The translations under genes were made by a program, and so were the position numbers. From Pseudomonas sp. Irchel s3h14 (GTDB lineage Bacteria; Pseudomonadota; Gammaproteobacteria; Pseudomonadales; Pseudomonadaceae): 64,000 nucleotides of DNA. Under the pieces are notes generated by a model. It was given only the letters and a program-made list of their open reading frames with translations. It was not told the DNA's origin and did no database searches. The DNA lies in the NCBI RefSeq assembly GCF_900187425.1, contig NZ_FYDJ01000008.1, positions 1 to 64,000 on the forward strand, given 5' to 3'. This document shows positions 1-8,595 of the stretch, in pieces; position 1 is the stretch's first letter, and each line of letters starts with the position of its first letter.

Positions 1-129
1 GGAGTACTCGGACACGGAACTGGAAGCTCGCAGATGCGGTGTATTTAAACCCGGAACGCCCTGAAATTAGGGGCGCAACGGGCTAACAACTGTAGGAGCA
101 AGGCGACAGGTACCTTGACACGTACCGGT

Positions 130-245
130 TTGAAAAAAAAGTGAGTCGCCGTAAGGGCGAAACCCTAAGTGGCCGTTACCGCAGAAACGGATATACACCC
201 GATCAACCACCAACATGGTCGGCCCAAAGGCCGCCAAGGACAAAA
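130..245. repeat. Candidate dispersed repeat in the 5' intergenic stretch
   Basis: The first 324 bases hold no gene I can support. The stretch of about 130-245 resembles, from memory, a sequence found in many copies in P. fluorescens-group genomes; its minus-strand reading contains a short conserved-looking peptide (VDRVYIRFCGNG). Open frames run through it on both strands, but they continue into the antisense of the next gene and are not credible genes. Only one copy is present here, so repetition cannot be shown from this window. Confidence 0.3.
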
Positions 246-324
246 GAGCCCAACGGCCTCGCCCAAATCCAAAGAAGAATGTTAGCGTGCTTGGCATTCT
301 CCAAGCCCGACGAGCCCTCACCCC

Positions 325-1299
325 ATGAAAAAGACCGTCCTCGCCTTCAGCCGCGTCACCCCCGAAATGGTCGAACGCCTGAAACAAGACTTCGACGTCA
401 TCGTCCCGAACCCGAAAAACGGCGACATCAACGCCCAATTCAACGAAGCCCTGCCGCATGCTCACGGCCTGATCGGCGTCGGTCGCAAACTCGGTCGCGC
501 ACAACTGGAGAACGCCGCCAAACTCGAAGTCGTTTCCAGCGTCTCGGTCGGCTACGACAACTACGACGTCGCCTACTTCAACGAACGCGGGATCATGCTC
601 ACCAACACCCCCGACGTCCTCACCGAAAGCACCGCCGACCTGGCCTTCGCCCTGCTCATGAGCAGCGCCCGCCGCGTCGCCGAACTGGACGCCTGGACCA
701 AGGCCGGCCAGTGGCAAGCCACCGTCGGCGCGCCATTGTTCGGTTGCGATGTGCACGGCAAAACCCTGGGCATCGTCGGCATGGGCAACATCGGCGCGGC
801 CATTGCCCGTCGCGGGCGGCTGGGCTTCAACATGCCGATCCTCTACAGCGGCAACAGCCGCAAGGCCGAGCTGGAGCAAGAGCTCGGTGCACAGTTCCGC
901 AGCCTTGATCAACTGCTGGCCGAAGCCGATTTTGTCTGCCTGGTGGTACCGCTCAGCGAAAAAACCAGACACCTGATCAGCCATCGCGAACTGGCGTTGA
1001 TGAAGCCAAGCGCGATTCTGGTGAACATTGCCCGCGGTCCGGTGGTGGACGAACCTGCCCTGATCGAAGCCCTGCAAAACAACCGGATTCGCGGCGCCGG
1101 GCTGGACGTTTATGAGAAAGAACCGCTGGCCGAGTCACCCCTGTTCCAACTGAAAAACGCGGTGACATTGCCGCACATCGGCTCGGCGACTCATGAAACC
1201 CGCGAAGCCATGGCCAACCGTGCCTTGGCTAACTTGCGCAGCGCCTTGCTGGGAGAGCGACCGCAAGATCTGGTGAACCCACACGTCTGGAAAGGCTAA
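325..1299 (+). CDS. ghrB: 2-hydroxyacid dehydrogenase, glyoxylate/hydroxypyruvate/2-ketogluconate reductase (GhrB type)
   Basis: Cytosolic NAD(P)H-dependent reductase of the D-isomer 2-hydroxyacid dehydrogenase family, which reduces glyoxylate, hydroxypyruvate or 2-ketogluconate. The 324-aa length is normal. The Rossmann motif GMGNIG lies at about 152-157 and the family catalytic triad is visible as Arg237 (NIARGP), Glu266 (YEKEP) and His284 (LPHIGSATHE). Long identities with remembered E. coli GhrB (SVGYDN, GFNMPILY, NPHV) support the subfamily. It appears monocistronic and is followed by a hairpin. No regulator or kinase of a 2-ketogluconate operon is adjacent, so the physiological substrate is open. 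Confidence 0.88.
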   Translation: MKKTVLAFSRVTPEMVERLKQDFDVIVPNPKNGDINAQFNEALPHAHGLIGVGRKLGRAQLENAAKLEVVSSVSVGYDNYDVAYFNERGIMLTNTPDVLTESTADLAFALLMSSARRVAELDAWTKAGQWQATVGAPLFGCDVHGKTLGIVGMGNIGAAIARRGRLGFNMPILYSGNSRKAELEQELGAQFRSLDQLLAEADFVCLVVPLSEKTRHLISHRELALMKPSAILVNIARGPVVDEPALIEALQNNRIRGAGLDVYEKEPLAESPLFQLKNAVTLPHIGSATHETREAMANRALANLRSALLGERPQDLVNPHVWKG

Positions 1300-1304
1300 C
1301 TAAA

Positions 1305-1333
1305 ACGGGCAGGCGTTTTAATCGCCTGCCCGT
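1305..1333 (+). terminator. Hairpin downstream of ghrB-like gene
   Basis: An 11-bp perfect inverted repeat (ACGGGCAGGCG / CGCCTGCCCGT) with a 7-base T-rich loop begins six bases after the stop codon. There is no clear T-run after the stem, so intrinsic termination is likely but not textbook. Confidence 0.5.
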
Positions 1334-1439
1334 GATCTACACACTTTGCAATTCAGTTCACTGCTACAAAAAATACACTCACTATAGACTCCCCTTACTT
1401 AGCCAACCCTACGAACCTAAGTTATGGAGAGCACCTACA

Positions 1440-1949
1440 TTGAACGACCTTACAACAGACAAACTCATTAGATACAGCAAAGTAATTCTAATGGCTTACA
1501 TAAGCTTCTTTGGCTTAATGGTGATGTACAGCAACTTTACCGACTACCCGTCCAATTACGAATACGTCAGCCATATTCTCAGCATGGACACCACCCGAGA
1601 AAACCTGAACCTGAGCTACAGAGCAATCACTTCACCGATACTCCACCACCGCATTTATTGGTTCATCATCACTCTGGAAGTTGTTTACACGGCTTTCTGC
1701 TTGCTGGGCACTTACCATCTTTATCGAAACATCAATGCACCTGCCGCCGTTTTTCACGAAGCGAAGAAGTTTGCGATCGTCGGACTATTGATCGGATTTT
1801 TTGTCTACTACATCTGCCTGCAAGTGATCGGCACCGAATGGTTCAACATGGATGAATCTGCAATCTGGAACGCCAAGGATTGGGCTCGGCACATCGTGGA
1901 CTTCATGTTTCCACTGCTGATTTACATCGCGCTCAAAATCGAACGCTGA
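1440..1949 (+). CDS. DUF2165-family small integral membrane protein
   Basis: A 169-aa inner-membrane protein of unknown function. Four hydrophobic segments are visible, at roughly residues 13-32, 72-92, 111-132 and 148-165. The conserved features of this family as I remember them include a polar loop after the first segment carrying a short hydrophilic stretch, and the C-terminal tryptophan-containing motif (EWFNM, W...D) before the last helix. The start is chosen at TTG 1440, because a GGAG lies ten bases upstream; the frame is open further upstream to 1332, but that part would be polar and overlaps the terminator hairpin. Base composition is more AT-rich than the neighbours, which hints at acquisition. 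Function not known. Confidence 0.72.
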   Translation: MNDLTTDKLIRYSKVILMAYISFFGLMVMYSNFTDYPSNYEYVSHILSMDTTRENLNLSYRAITSPILHHRIYWFIITLEVVYTAFCLLGTYHLYRNINAPAAVFHEAKKFAIVGLLIGFFVYYICLQVIGTEWFNMDESAIWNAKDWARHIVDFMFPLLIYIALKIER

Positions 1950-1976
1950 AGTTTCAGCGCTCGATTACCCAGACCT

Positions 1977-2879
1977 TCACGCCAGCTTGCCGCTCCCCTG
2001 CACCATCGGCGCCCTGGGCTTACGAAACACCAGCACATTGCCCAGCATCACCAGTACCAAACCCATCAATGCGGGCGCGGTCCATTGGTAGCCTTCGGCA
2101 AACGCCGACACGTTCAGCGCCACGACGGGGAACAGTACGGTGCAATAGGCTGCGCGCTCCGGCCCCATCCGCCCGACCAACGTCAGGTAGGCAGTGAAAC
2201 CGATCACCGAACCCGGAATCACCAGGTACAGCAGAGAGCCGATGTAGCGCGCATTCCATTCCATGTCGAACGGAATGCCTTTGACCAGGCACCACGCCGA
2301 CAGCATGGCCGCGCCATAGGCCATGCCCCAGGCGTTGGTGGTCAGCGGTTTCAGTCCCGCCTTCTGCTGCAAACTCGACAGCATATTACCGGCCGAGAAG
2401 CACAGGGTGCCGAGCAACGCCAAGCCCAGCCCGAGCAAGGTTTGTGGGCTCGCGGTGTGGCCCGCCACCTCAGGCCAGAACAACAGGCCAAGCCCAAGCA
2501 GCCCCAGCGCACCGCCCATCAGCACATTGCGAGCGACTTTCTGCCCGAAGAACACGCGTGCATTGAGTGCGTTCCACAATGTGGCCGTGGAAAACACCAC
2601 CGCGACCAGACCACTGGGAATCCACTGGCTGGCGGTCAGAAAACACATGAAATTGATGCAGAACAGGCACAGCCCCTGCGCCAGGCAAATCAGATGCCCG
2701 CGACGGTTCATCACTTGCAGGCGGCGACTCAGCAGCAGCATGACGAACAGCACCAACGCCGCGAGACCGAAGCGATAGACGATCGACACCGGAATCGCCA
2801 CCACGCCCAGTTGCCATTTCAAGGCAATCCAGGTGGTGCCCCAGATCAGCACGGTCAGCAAATACAACGACAGGTTCAT
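1977..2879 (-). CDS. EamA-family (DMT superfamily) transporter
   Basis: A 300-aa drug/metabolite transporter with two EamA repeats and about ten hydrophobic helices spanning the whole protein. The N-terminal motif YLLTVLIWGTTW is typical of the family, and the protein ends in a short basic tail. Such proteins usually export amino acids or other small metabolites across the inner membrane; the substrate cannot be read from sequence. The start at 2879 follows a strong GAGGAG; the open frame continues 27 codons upstream without hydrophobic character. It is divergent from the AraC regulator at 3017, 137 bases away, which probably controls it. Confidence 0.85.
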   Translation of the reverse strand: MNLSLYLLTVLIWGTTWIALKWQLGVVAIPVSIVYRFGLAALVLFVMLLLSRRLQVMNRRGHLICLAQGLCLFCINFMCFLTASQWIPSGLVAVVFSTATLWNALNARVFFGQKVARNVLMGGALGLLGLGLLFWPEVAGHTASPQTLLGLGLALLGTLCFSAGNMLSSLQQKAGLKPLTTNAWGMAYGAAMLSAWCLVKGIPFDMEWNARYIGSLLYLVIPGSVIGFTAYLTLVGRMGPERAAYCTVLFPVVALNVSAFAEGYQWTAPALMGLVLVMLGNVLVFRKPRAPMVQGSGKLA

Positions 2880-3016
2880 GGCAAAGCTCCTCAATAGGGG
2901 CTCAGTGTCCTGCGCCAAGCCTCGTCGCGCTTGCATAAACTTGCGCTTTTGTCGGGCCACAGGCTGGCAGCCGAACGGCTACGGAGTAGGATGCAAGGCG
3001 TCGGAGAGAAGCCATC

Positions 3017-3892
3017 ATGCCTGCACTGGAAACCCTGCAAGTCTTTCAAGCCCTCAACCGCTCGCCCAATGCTCGCCTCGAGCACAGCGCCGAGCTCGGT
3101 GACGGCATGGCTGCAGCCTTGTGGAGCAATCATCACGACGCCCAGGATTACGAAGCGCCGAGTCATCACACCCTGTCCTGCTACATCGCCGGCGGCACCG
3201 GGACCTTTCGCCGCGACCAGCCCGGCACCAAGGGCGGCCCCGACAAGCTGTGCATCCTGCCGGCCGAGCATCAATCGGGCTGGGTGATCAACGGCGACAT
3301 TCGTCTGGCCCATGTGTATTTCAGTCCCGAACAATTCGCCCTCGGCTGCGTCACGCTGCTGGACCGCGAACCTCGCGAACTGCAGTTGCGCGAAGCCACC
3401 TTTCTGGACGACCCGGCACAAGCCCGGCGCTTTCGGCAAATGCTCACACTCAACTGGGACGAACCCGGCGATCGCGTGCTCACCAGCAGCCTGGCCCATG
3501 AAATGCTCAGCCACGTTTTACTCGGCCAGGTCGGGATGCGTGAGGGGTTGCGGCTCAAGGGTGGATTGGCTGCGCATCAGCGGCGGCAGTTGGTGGAGTT
3601 CATCGACAACCAATTGGCCGAGGCCATCAGCCTGGGGCAGTTGGCTGCTTTGTGTGCGCTATCCGAATACCACTTTGCGCGGATGTTTCGCGAGAGCTTT
3701 GGGTTGCCGCCGCATCAGTATGTGCTGTCGCGGCGACTGAGCCGGGCGCGGGAGTTGTTGCGTTCGTCGTCGCAGCCGTTGGGGGAAATTGCATTGGCGT
3801 GCGGGTTTGCCAGTGCGAGTCATTTCACCAATCGGTTTCGTCAGGCGTTGGGGGGAACGCCCGGCGAATATCGGCAGGCGTTTTTGCGGTAG
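3017..3892 (+). CDS. AraC-family transcriptional regulator
   Basis: A 291-aa regulator. The N-terminal part (about 1-170) is the variable effector-binding region, and the C-terminal 100 residues form the double helix-turn-helix DNA-binding domain, ending in the family signature (ALACGFASASHFTNRFRQ followed by GGTPGEYR). It is transcribed away from the EamA transporter gene, so control of that exporter in response to its substrate is the simplest inference. The first half has better codon bias than the last third, where G-rich wobble positions increase. A REPIN follows the stop codon. Confidence 0.87.
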   Translation: MPALETLQVFQALNRSPNARLEHSAELGDGMAAALWSNHHDAQDYEAPSHHTLSCYIAGGTGTFRRDQPGTKGGPDKLCILPAEHQSGWVINGDIRLAHVYFSPEQFALGCVTLLDREPRELQLREATFLDDPAQARRFRQMLTLNWDEPGDRVLTSSLAHEMLSHVLLGQVGMREGLRLKGGLAAHQRRQLVEFIDNQLAEAISLGQLAALCALSEYHFARMFRESFGLPPHQYVLSRRLSRARELLRSSSQPLGEIALACGFASASHFTNRFRQALGGTPGEYRQAFLR

Positions 3893-3924
3893 GCCCGAAG
3901 ATTATCGGTGCCTGGGATGCCGCC

Positions 3925-4001
3925 ATCGCGAGCAAGCTCGGCTCCCACAAGGATAGATGTCGTTCACTCGATCCCCTGTAGGAGCCGAGCTTGCTCGCGA
4001 T
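3925..4001. repeat. REPIN-type inverted pair of REP sequences
   Basis: Two 25-base arms (3925-3949 and 3977-4001) are inverted copies with one mismatch, separated by 27 bases. Each arm carries the Pseudomonas REP core (GGAGC...GCTTGCTCGCGA). The element sits between the 3' ends of the AraC gene and the convergent receptor gene, a typical REPIN site. Confidence 0.88.
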
Positions 4002-4022
4002 GAACGATGACTCGGTTTCCAA

Positions 4023-6449
4023 TCAGAATTCCAGCGTGCTTGAAAGCGACACCTGCCGCGAATCCCCCATCGACACAAAGAACCGGCTCGCCGCCGAGGT
4101 GTAGTAGGTGCGGTCAAACAGGTTCTTCACGTTGAGCTGGAACTTGACCTTCTGCCCTTCGACTTTGGTGTCGTACGTGGCGAACGCATCGGCCACGGTG
4201 TAGCTCGGCAGGTCGAAATCGTTCACAGCATTACCCGCTCGCTCACCGACATACCGCGCCCCCGCGCCGACCCGCAGCTGATCGCCACCGACGATGGTGC
4301 CGAAGTCATAAACCGCCGACAGCGAACCACTATTCTTCGCTACGTTTTGCAGTTTTTTGCCTTTGTAGGTCGGGTCTTCGGTGACTTCGGCATCGGTGTA
4401 GGCATAGCTGCCGATCATGCTCCAGCGATCACTCAACTGACCACTCAGGTCCACTTCCAGACCACGGGAACGCACTTCGCCGGCGGCGCTGTAGATCGTG
4501 ACCGGACCTTCGGAGTTGGCCACCAGCACGTTGCGTTTTTTGATATCGAACAGCGCGACGTTACCGGTGACGCGGCCCGGCATGTCGAGCTTGGCGCCGA
4601 TTTCCCAGGACTTGGCTTCTTCCGGCGCGACGCTGCCGTCCAGCACGGTGCTGCTGCCGCTCAACGGCGCGATGGTCGAGTTGGGTTTGAACGACTCGGT
4701 GTAGCTGCCGTAGAACGACAGTTCATCGGTGTAGCGATACACCAGGCCGGCGCGAGGCACCCACTTCTGGCCGTTGCTGTCGGTGTTGGCCTGGAACGGC
4801 ACGCCTTTGCCGGCGTACTGGTCGTATTCCTGGAAGCGCGCGCCAGCGACGAAAATCCATTGATCGGTCAGGTGGATCGAGTCTTGGAGGAATACCGAAT
4901 CGCTGCGCAGTTTATCGGTCTGCGCACTGTCGGCCGGGCTGACGGTGGTGCCGGCGACTTCGCGGCCGTAGACCGGGTTGACGTAACTGAAGGTGCTCAG
5001 GCTTTTCTGGCGGATCAGGTCTTCGCGGTAGATCTTGCGGTATTCGTCATCAACGCCGAACACCAGGTCGTGCTTCATCCCCGCGAGCTGGACATTGCCT
5101 TCAAGGCTGGCGGTGGTGAAGCGGTCGGTGCTGATCGCGTTCTGGGTGCCGTCCATGCTGCGGGTCAACGTGCCCTTCTTGGTGTCGATGGCGGTGATGC
5201 GCACCTGGCTGGCGTCGTAGGTTTCGCGGTTCCAGCTGTAGCCGAAGTGGGCTTTCCAATTGTCGTTGAGCTCGTGATCGGCCTCGAAGTGATACAGGTC
5301 CGAGCGGCCTTCCATGTTGTTGAACGGCTCGTCGAGACGACGCTCGCGGGAGATGTCCAGCGGATGATTGTCACGCGGATCGATGATCGTGCCACGGTCG
5401 AACGGGGTCAGAAACTCGCGGTGTTCGTAGGAGAACAGCAGCTTGGTGCTTTCACCGAACCAGGCTAGGGACGGTGCTACCAATGTCTCGCGATGGGTGC
5501 CGAAATTGCGCCAGTAGTCTTCGTCTTCGTGGTCCAGCACCATGCGATAGGCCAACCCGGATTCGCCGAGCGCGCCGGTGCTGTCTAGGCCGCCACCACT
5601 GCCGTTTTTGCCGTCGCCATAGGTCGAGCCACGCAGGGTCAGGGCGTTGTACTGCTCAAGCTCGGGCTTTTTGCTGACCATATTCACCACGCCGCCCGGG
5701 TCCTGGATGCCGTAAAGCAAGGAGGCCGGGCCCTTGAGGACTTCGACCCGGTCCACGGTCGCATTCATGCCACGGCCCTGCACGATCGGCATGCCGTCGC
5801 GCATGATCGAGCCGTTGCGGTTGTCGCCGAAGCCGCGAGTCATCACCGAGTCCTGAGTGCTCGCCAATGTGTTGCCTTGAGTAATGCCGCTGACGTTGGC
5901 CAGCGCATCATCCAGATTGCGCGGCGCCTGATCGCGAATGACCTGTGCCGGAACCACGTTGACGGTCTGGGGGATTTCCTGGAGCAAGGCCGATGAGCGC
6001 ATCACCGAACTGGTGGGCGGTGGTTGATAGCTCATGGATTGATCGGCCACCGAGGTGATGGTGGTCGCGCCCAGGTTCAAGGCGCCATCGGTAGGCAACG
6101 GCTCCAGCACCAACGTGTGGCCGTCGGTACGGCGGAAGGTAAAACCCGAACCGCTGAGCAAACGCTGCATTGCTTGCTCGGCACTCATCTGTCCGCTGAG
6201 CGCTGGAGCGTTGATGCCGTAAGGCGCCTCATCGGTGTAGACCACGCTGATGCCAGTGATCCGGCTGAAGTCGCTCAAGGCCTGGGGCAGCGGTTTGGCG
6301 GCCATTGCGAAGCTGAACTGCGCACTCTGTCGGGCACTGCCGGCCTCAGCCGCCACCACACTCAACGGCAGCAATGCCAACGCCGAAAAGCTCAGGGCAC
6401 ACGTACCCAACCATTGTTTGACCGAACCCGATTTCGCCCTGGACTTCAT
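4023..6449 (-). CDS. TonB-dependent siderophore receptor with STN signalling domain
   Basis: An 808-aa outer-membrane receptor that imports a ferric siderophore using TonB energy and signals its occupation to the adjacent FecR-like protein. A signal peptide covers about 1-35 (ending VVAAEA). An STN domain follows at about 45-118, then a plug around 140-260 with typical motifs (VEVLKGPASLLYG, GGVVNMVSKKP), then a 22-strand barrel ending in Phe. Its place behind a sigma/anti-sigma pair resembles the P. aeruginosa fiuIRA hydroxamate (ferrichrome) locus; that substrate is inference. The 265-base gap upstream holds a repeat and probably the receptor promoter, recognised by the neighbouring ECF sigma factor. 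Confidence 0.92.
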   Translation of the reverse strand: MKSRAKSGSVKQWLGTCALSFSALALLPLSVVAAEAGSARQSAQFSFAMAAKPLPQALSDFSRITGISVVYTDEAPYGINAPALSGQMSAEQAMQRLLSGSGFTFRRTDGHTLVLEPLPTDGALNLGATTITSVADQSMSYQPPPTSSVMRSSALLQEIPQTVNVVPAQVIRDQAPRNLDDALANVSGITQGNTLASTQDSVMTRGFGDNRNGSIMRDGMPIVQGRGMNATVDRVEVLKGPASLLYGIQDPGGVVNMVSKKPELEQYNALTLRGSTYGDGKNGSGGGLDSTGALGESGLAYRMVLDHEDEDYWRNFGTHRETLVAPSLAWFGESTKLLFSYEHREFLTPFDRGTIIDPRDNHPLDISRERRLDEPFNNMEGRSDLYHFEADHELNDNWKAHFGYSWNRETYDASQVRITAIDTKKGTLTRSMDGTQNAISTDRFTTASLEGNVQLAGMKHDLVFGVDDEYRKIYREDLIRQKSLSTFSYVNPVYGREVAGTTVSPADSAQTDKLRSDSVFLQDSIHLTDQWIFVAGARFQEYDQYAGKGVPFQANTDSNGQKWVPRAGLVYRYTDELSFYGSYTESFKPNSTIAPLSGSSTVLDGSVAPEEAKSWEIGAKLDMPGRVTGNVALFDIKKRNVLVANSEGPVTIYSAAGEVRSRGLEVDLSGQLSDRWSMIGSYAYTDAEVTEDPTYKGKKLQNVAKNSGSLSAVYDFGTIVGGDQLRVGAGARYVGERAGNAVNDFDLPSYTVADAFATYDTKVEGQKVKFQLNVKNLFDRTYYTSAASRFFVSMGDSRQVSLSSTLEF

Positions 6450-6565
6450 TGCTCATGACCTGTGTAGAACCGCTACGGATGCGAATGACTCGCAGTTTCA
6501 GTCACTACACGGATGGCGTCGGTATTTACCTCACCAGAATTCTGAAAATATTTTCAAAACACCTC

Positions 6566-6675
6566 GATCGTTCCCACGCTCTGCGTGGGAATGCCGCCAT
6601 GGACGCTCTGCGTCCGCAGTTGATGTGACGCAGAGCGTCACGGGATGCATTCCCACGCAGAGCGTGGGAACGATC
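6566..6675. repeat. 110-bp palindromic repeat, 'cgttcccacgc' family (copy 1)
   Basis: The outer arms (GATCGTTCCCACGCTCTGCG... and its inverted copy ending CGTGGGAACGATC) are perfect complements, and inner inverted repeats (gacgctctgcgtc, gtgacgcagagcgtcac) subdivide the centre. A second, related copy is at 12123-12232 in the same iron-uptake region. The element has no coding capacity and lies between the anti-sigma and receptor genes. Confidence 0.85.
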
Positions 6676-6714
6676 AGTTGGAAGAATGTGGTGTTTGATC
6701 TGACGCCATCCGCC

Positions 6715-7704
6715 TCAACGCAAAATAATCAGATGCCCCAGAACCTGGTGCTGCTCAAATCCCAAGACTCCCTGCAACGAACTCAACACCGCTTGCGGGT
6801 CCTTGCTTGGAAAGCTGCCACTGACTCGCCGCGCCGCGAGTTCATCGTTGAGCAGCACAATCCGTCCCGGGTAATAACGCCCAAGGTCTTGCACCACGTC
6901 GGCAAGCGTCGCCTTGTAATAATTGAGCCAACCCTGACGCCATGCCAATTGCGCTTCGCTGTCGACCGCGTGGAGTTTTTCCGCCGCCCCCTCGCCATAG
7001 GCCACCTGCTGGCCAGCGGTGAGGATTTGTTGTGGGGCGTGCTTGTCCGCCGTCACACCAACCCGCCCGGACAACACCGTAACCTGCGCGCCGTGCGGTT
7101 GCAGACGCACTTCGAACTGAGTCCCCAGCACCCGCGCCTGACCCTTTTCAGCGTCCACCACAAACGGCTCGCCGGTGTGGGTCACGCTGAAAAATCCGGC
7201 GCCGCGCCGCAGCTGAACGTGCCGCTCGCCACGACTGAAATCCACCGCAATCGCGCTGTCAGCATCCAGCGTGACTTGCGACTGATCCGCCAGCGTGACA
7301 GTGCGAATCTCACCCGACGCCGACACATAGTCCGCGCCCAGATCATCAACCCAGCGCGACGGTTGCCAGCCAGCACCGAAGCCGATCATCAGCACCAGAC
7401 ACGCGGCCATCGCCAACGCCCCGGACCAACGCCGAACGCTGGTACGGCGCGAGCGATTCATGGCGTTGAGGTAACCCTGCAAGGCAAACGCGTCTTCATC
7501 GGCCAGTGTTCGGGCCGGTGTTTCGGTCAACTCCCACACCACTTGCGCCTGGGCGTAAGCCTCTGCATGGGCAGGGTCGGCCTGTAGCCAATGGCTGAAG
7601 GTGGCCTGATCGCCGCTGCTGGGCTGGTCATGCAACAGACTCAGCCAGGCGAAGGCCGCCTGCTCCTGAGCGGGCGTCGGGGTGACGCGTTCGGTGTTGT
7701 TCAC
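6715..7704 (-). CDS. FecR-like anti-sigma factor (cell-surface signalling)
   Basis: A 329-aa inner-membrane sigma regulator. A cytoplasmic DUF4880-like N-terminus (about 10-60, AFAWLSLLHD) binds the ECF sigma factor, a single hydrophobic segment crosses the membrane at about 95-115, and the periplasmic FecR domain (about 125-230) plus a C-terminal STN-like tail meet the receptor signalling domain. The start is taken at GTG 7704, which overlaps the sigma stop as GTGA, indicating translational coupling; the open frame upstream lies inside the sigma gene. It holds the partner sigma factor until the siderophore-loaded receptor signals. Confidence 0.9.
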   Translation of the reverse strand: MNNTERVTPTPAQEQAAFAWLSLLHDQPSSGDQATFSHWLQADPAHAEAYAQAQVVWELTETPARTLADEDAFALQGYLNAMNRSRRTSVRRWSGALAMAACLVLMIGFGAGWQPSRWVDDLGADYVSASGEIRTVTLADQSQVTLDADSAIAVDFSRGERHVQLRRGAGFFSVTHTGEPFVVDAEKGQARVLGTQFEVRLQPHGAQVTVLSGRVGVTADKHAPQQILTAGQQVAYGEGAAEKLHAVDSEAQLAWRQGWLNYYKATLADVVQDLGRYYPGRIVLLNDELAARRVSGSFPSKDPQAVLSSLQGVLGFEQHQVLGHLIILR

Positions 7705-8264
7705 GGTGCTTTCCCTGGCGTGCGCGGTTCGGGTTCCCGCAGGCTGGCCTTGCAAGCCTCGAGGGCGCGCATCATATGTTTTTCCACAGCGCTTTGGGAC
7801 AAACCCATGGCCTTGGCGATTTCGGCGTATTTACGCCCGTGAATACGGTTGAGCAAAAAAATCTGCCGCGTGCGCTCCGGCAGCGCGCGCAACGCCGCTT
7901 CGACGTGACGCAAGTCGTTGCCCGCCTCCAACGCTGCTTGCGGTTCGCTGCCGTGGCTGTCCGGTTGGTCCGGCATCCAGCCCTCGTTGACCCGCACCCG
8001 CGTGCCTTCGCTGCGCAAATGGTCGATGGCGATGTTGCCGGCGCAGCGCAACAGGTAAGTGCTGAGCTCTTCGACCTGCACCAGCGGCCGACGCCAGAAA
8101 CGCAGGAACAAGTCCTGCACCAGGTCCGCGGCCGTCGCTCGACAACCGACACGACGGCTCACCAGCGCTTCCATTTGCGAACGCTGGGAAAGGAACACCT
8201 GCAGGAAATGCGCACGCGCACCGCGATGTTCATCGTCATGGGATTCCGGGGGGCTGGTGATCAT
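7701..8264 (-). CDS. ECF (FecI/FpvI-like) RNA polymerase sigma factor
   Basis: A 187-aa iron-starvation sigma factor. Region 2 is visible around 30-95 (ADLVQDLFLRFWRR, then IAIDHLRSE) and region 4 around 125-180 (LPERTRQIFLLNRIHGRKYAEIAKAMG split by a helix-turn-helix). The start is placed at ATG 8264, four bases after the upstream stop codon; a TTG at 8282 is possible but would overlap the previous gene. It is probably made under Fur control with the upstream genes and directs transcription of the downstream receptor gene. Confidence 0.9.
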   Translation of the reverse strand: MITSPPESHDDEHRGARAHFLQVFLSQRSQMEALVSRRVGCRATAADLVQDLFLRFWRRPLVQVEELSTYLLRCAGNIAIDHLRSEGTRVRVNEGWMPDQPDSHGSEPQAALEAGNDLRHVEAALRALPERTRQIFLLNRIHGRKYAEIAKAMGLSQSAVEKHMMRALEACKASLREPEPRTPGKAP

Positions 8265-8268
8265 CAGG

Positions 8269-8595
8269 TCAGCCCTGCGCAAACGCGGCGACGGGGCTGG
8301 CGAGCACGCTCAACCCGGCCAACGCCAAGGCCAGGCGCGGGCGATACGGCATCAACAACACCAGCACCAGAGCGCTGAGCATCAACACTGCAAACCACTC
8401 CACCAATCCAAGGCCCCAACCCGTCGACGACACCGCAGCCCACAGCGATAACGCCAGCAACAGCCAGCCACCAAGTTTCATCCCCTGGCGGCGACGGGCC
8501 GAGGGCTTGCGCCCCAACAGTTCGGCGTGATGCCGATCCATGGATAAACACAGCGCGGTGAAACCGCCGTAGCACAGCAGCAAGGCCAAGAACAT
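8269..8595 (-). CDS. DUF3325 small membrane protein of an iron-uptake operon
   Basis: A 108-aa protein with three to four hydrophobic helices covering nearly the whole length; the only polar segment (about 20-40) carries MDRHHAELLGRKPS. DUF3325 proteins occur next to PepSY and DUF3649 proteins in siderophore loci; their biochemical role is not known. The ATG directly follows the stop of the PepSY gene (TGAATG), so the two are co-translated. An accessory role in reducing or releasing iron from an imported siderophore is plausible but unproven. Confidence 0.8.
   Translation of the reverse strand: MFLALLLCYGGFTALCLSMDRHHAELLGRKPSARRRQGMKLGGWLLLALSLWAAVSSTGWGLGLVEWFAVLMLSALVLVLLMPYRPRLALALAGLSVLASPVAAFAQG

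Noticed and set aside
67..1077. 336-codon minus-strand frame across the left end and ghrB
   Set aside because: Most of it is antisense to the clear dehydrogenase; only the last part lies in the intergenic repeat-like stretch.
1332..1439. N-terminal extension of the DUF2165 protein
   Set aside because: The extension overlaps a terminator-like hairpin and is polar, while a TTG with a well-placed GGAG starts at 1440.
6250..7587. 445-codon plus-strand frame across receptor, repeat and anti-sigma genes
   Set aside because: It crosses a palindromic repeat and is antisense to two real genes.
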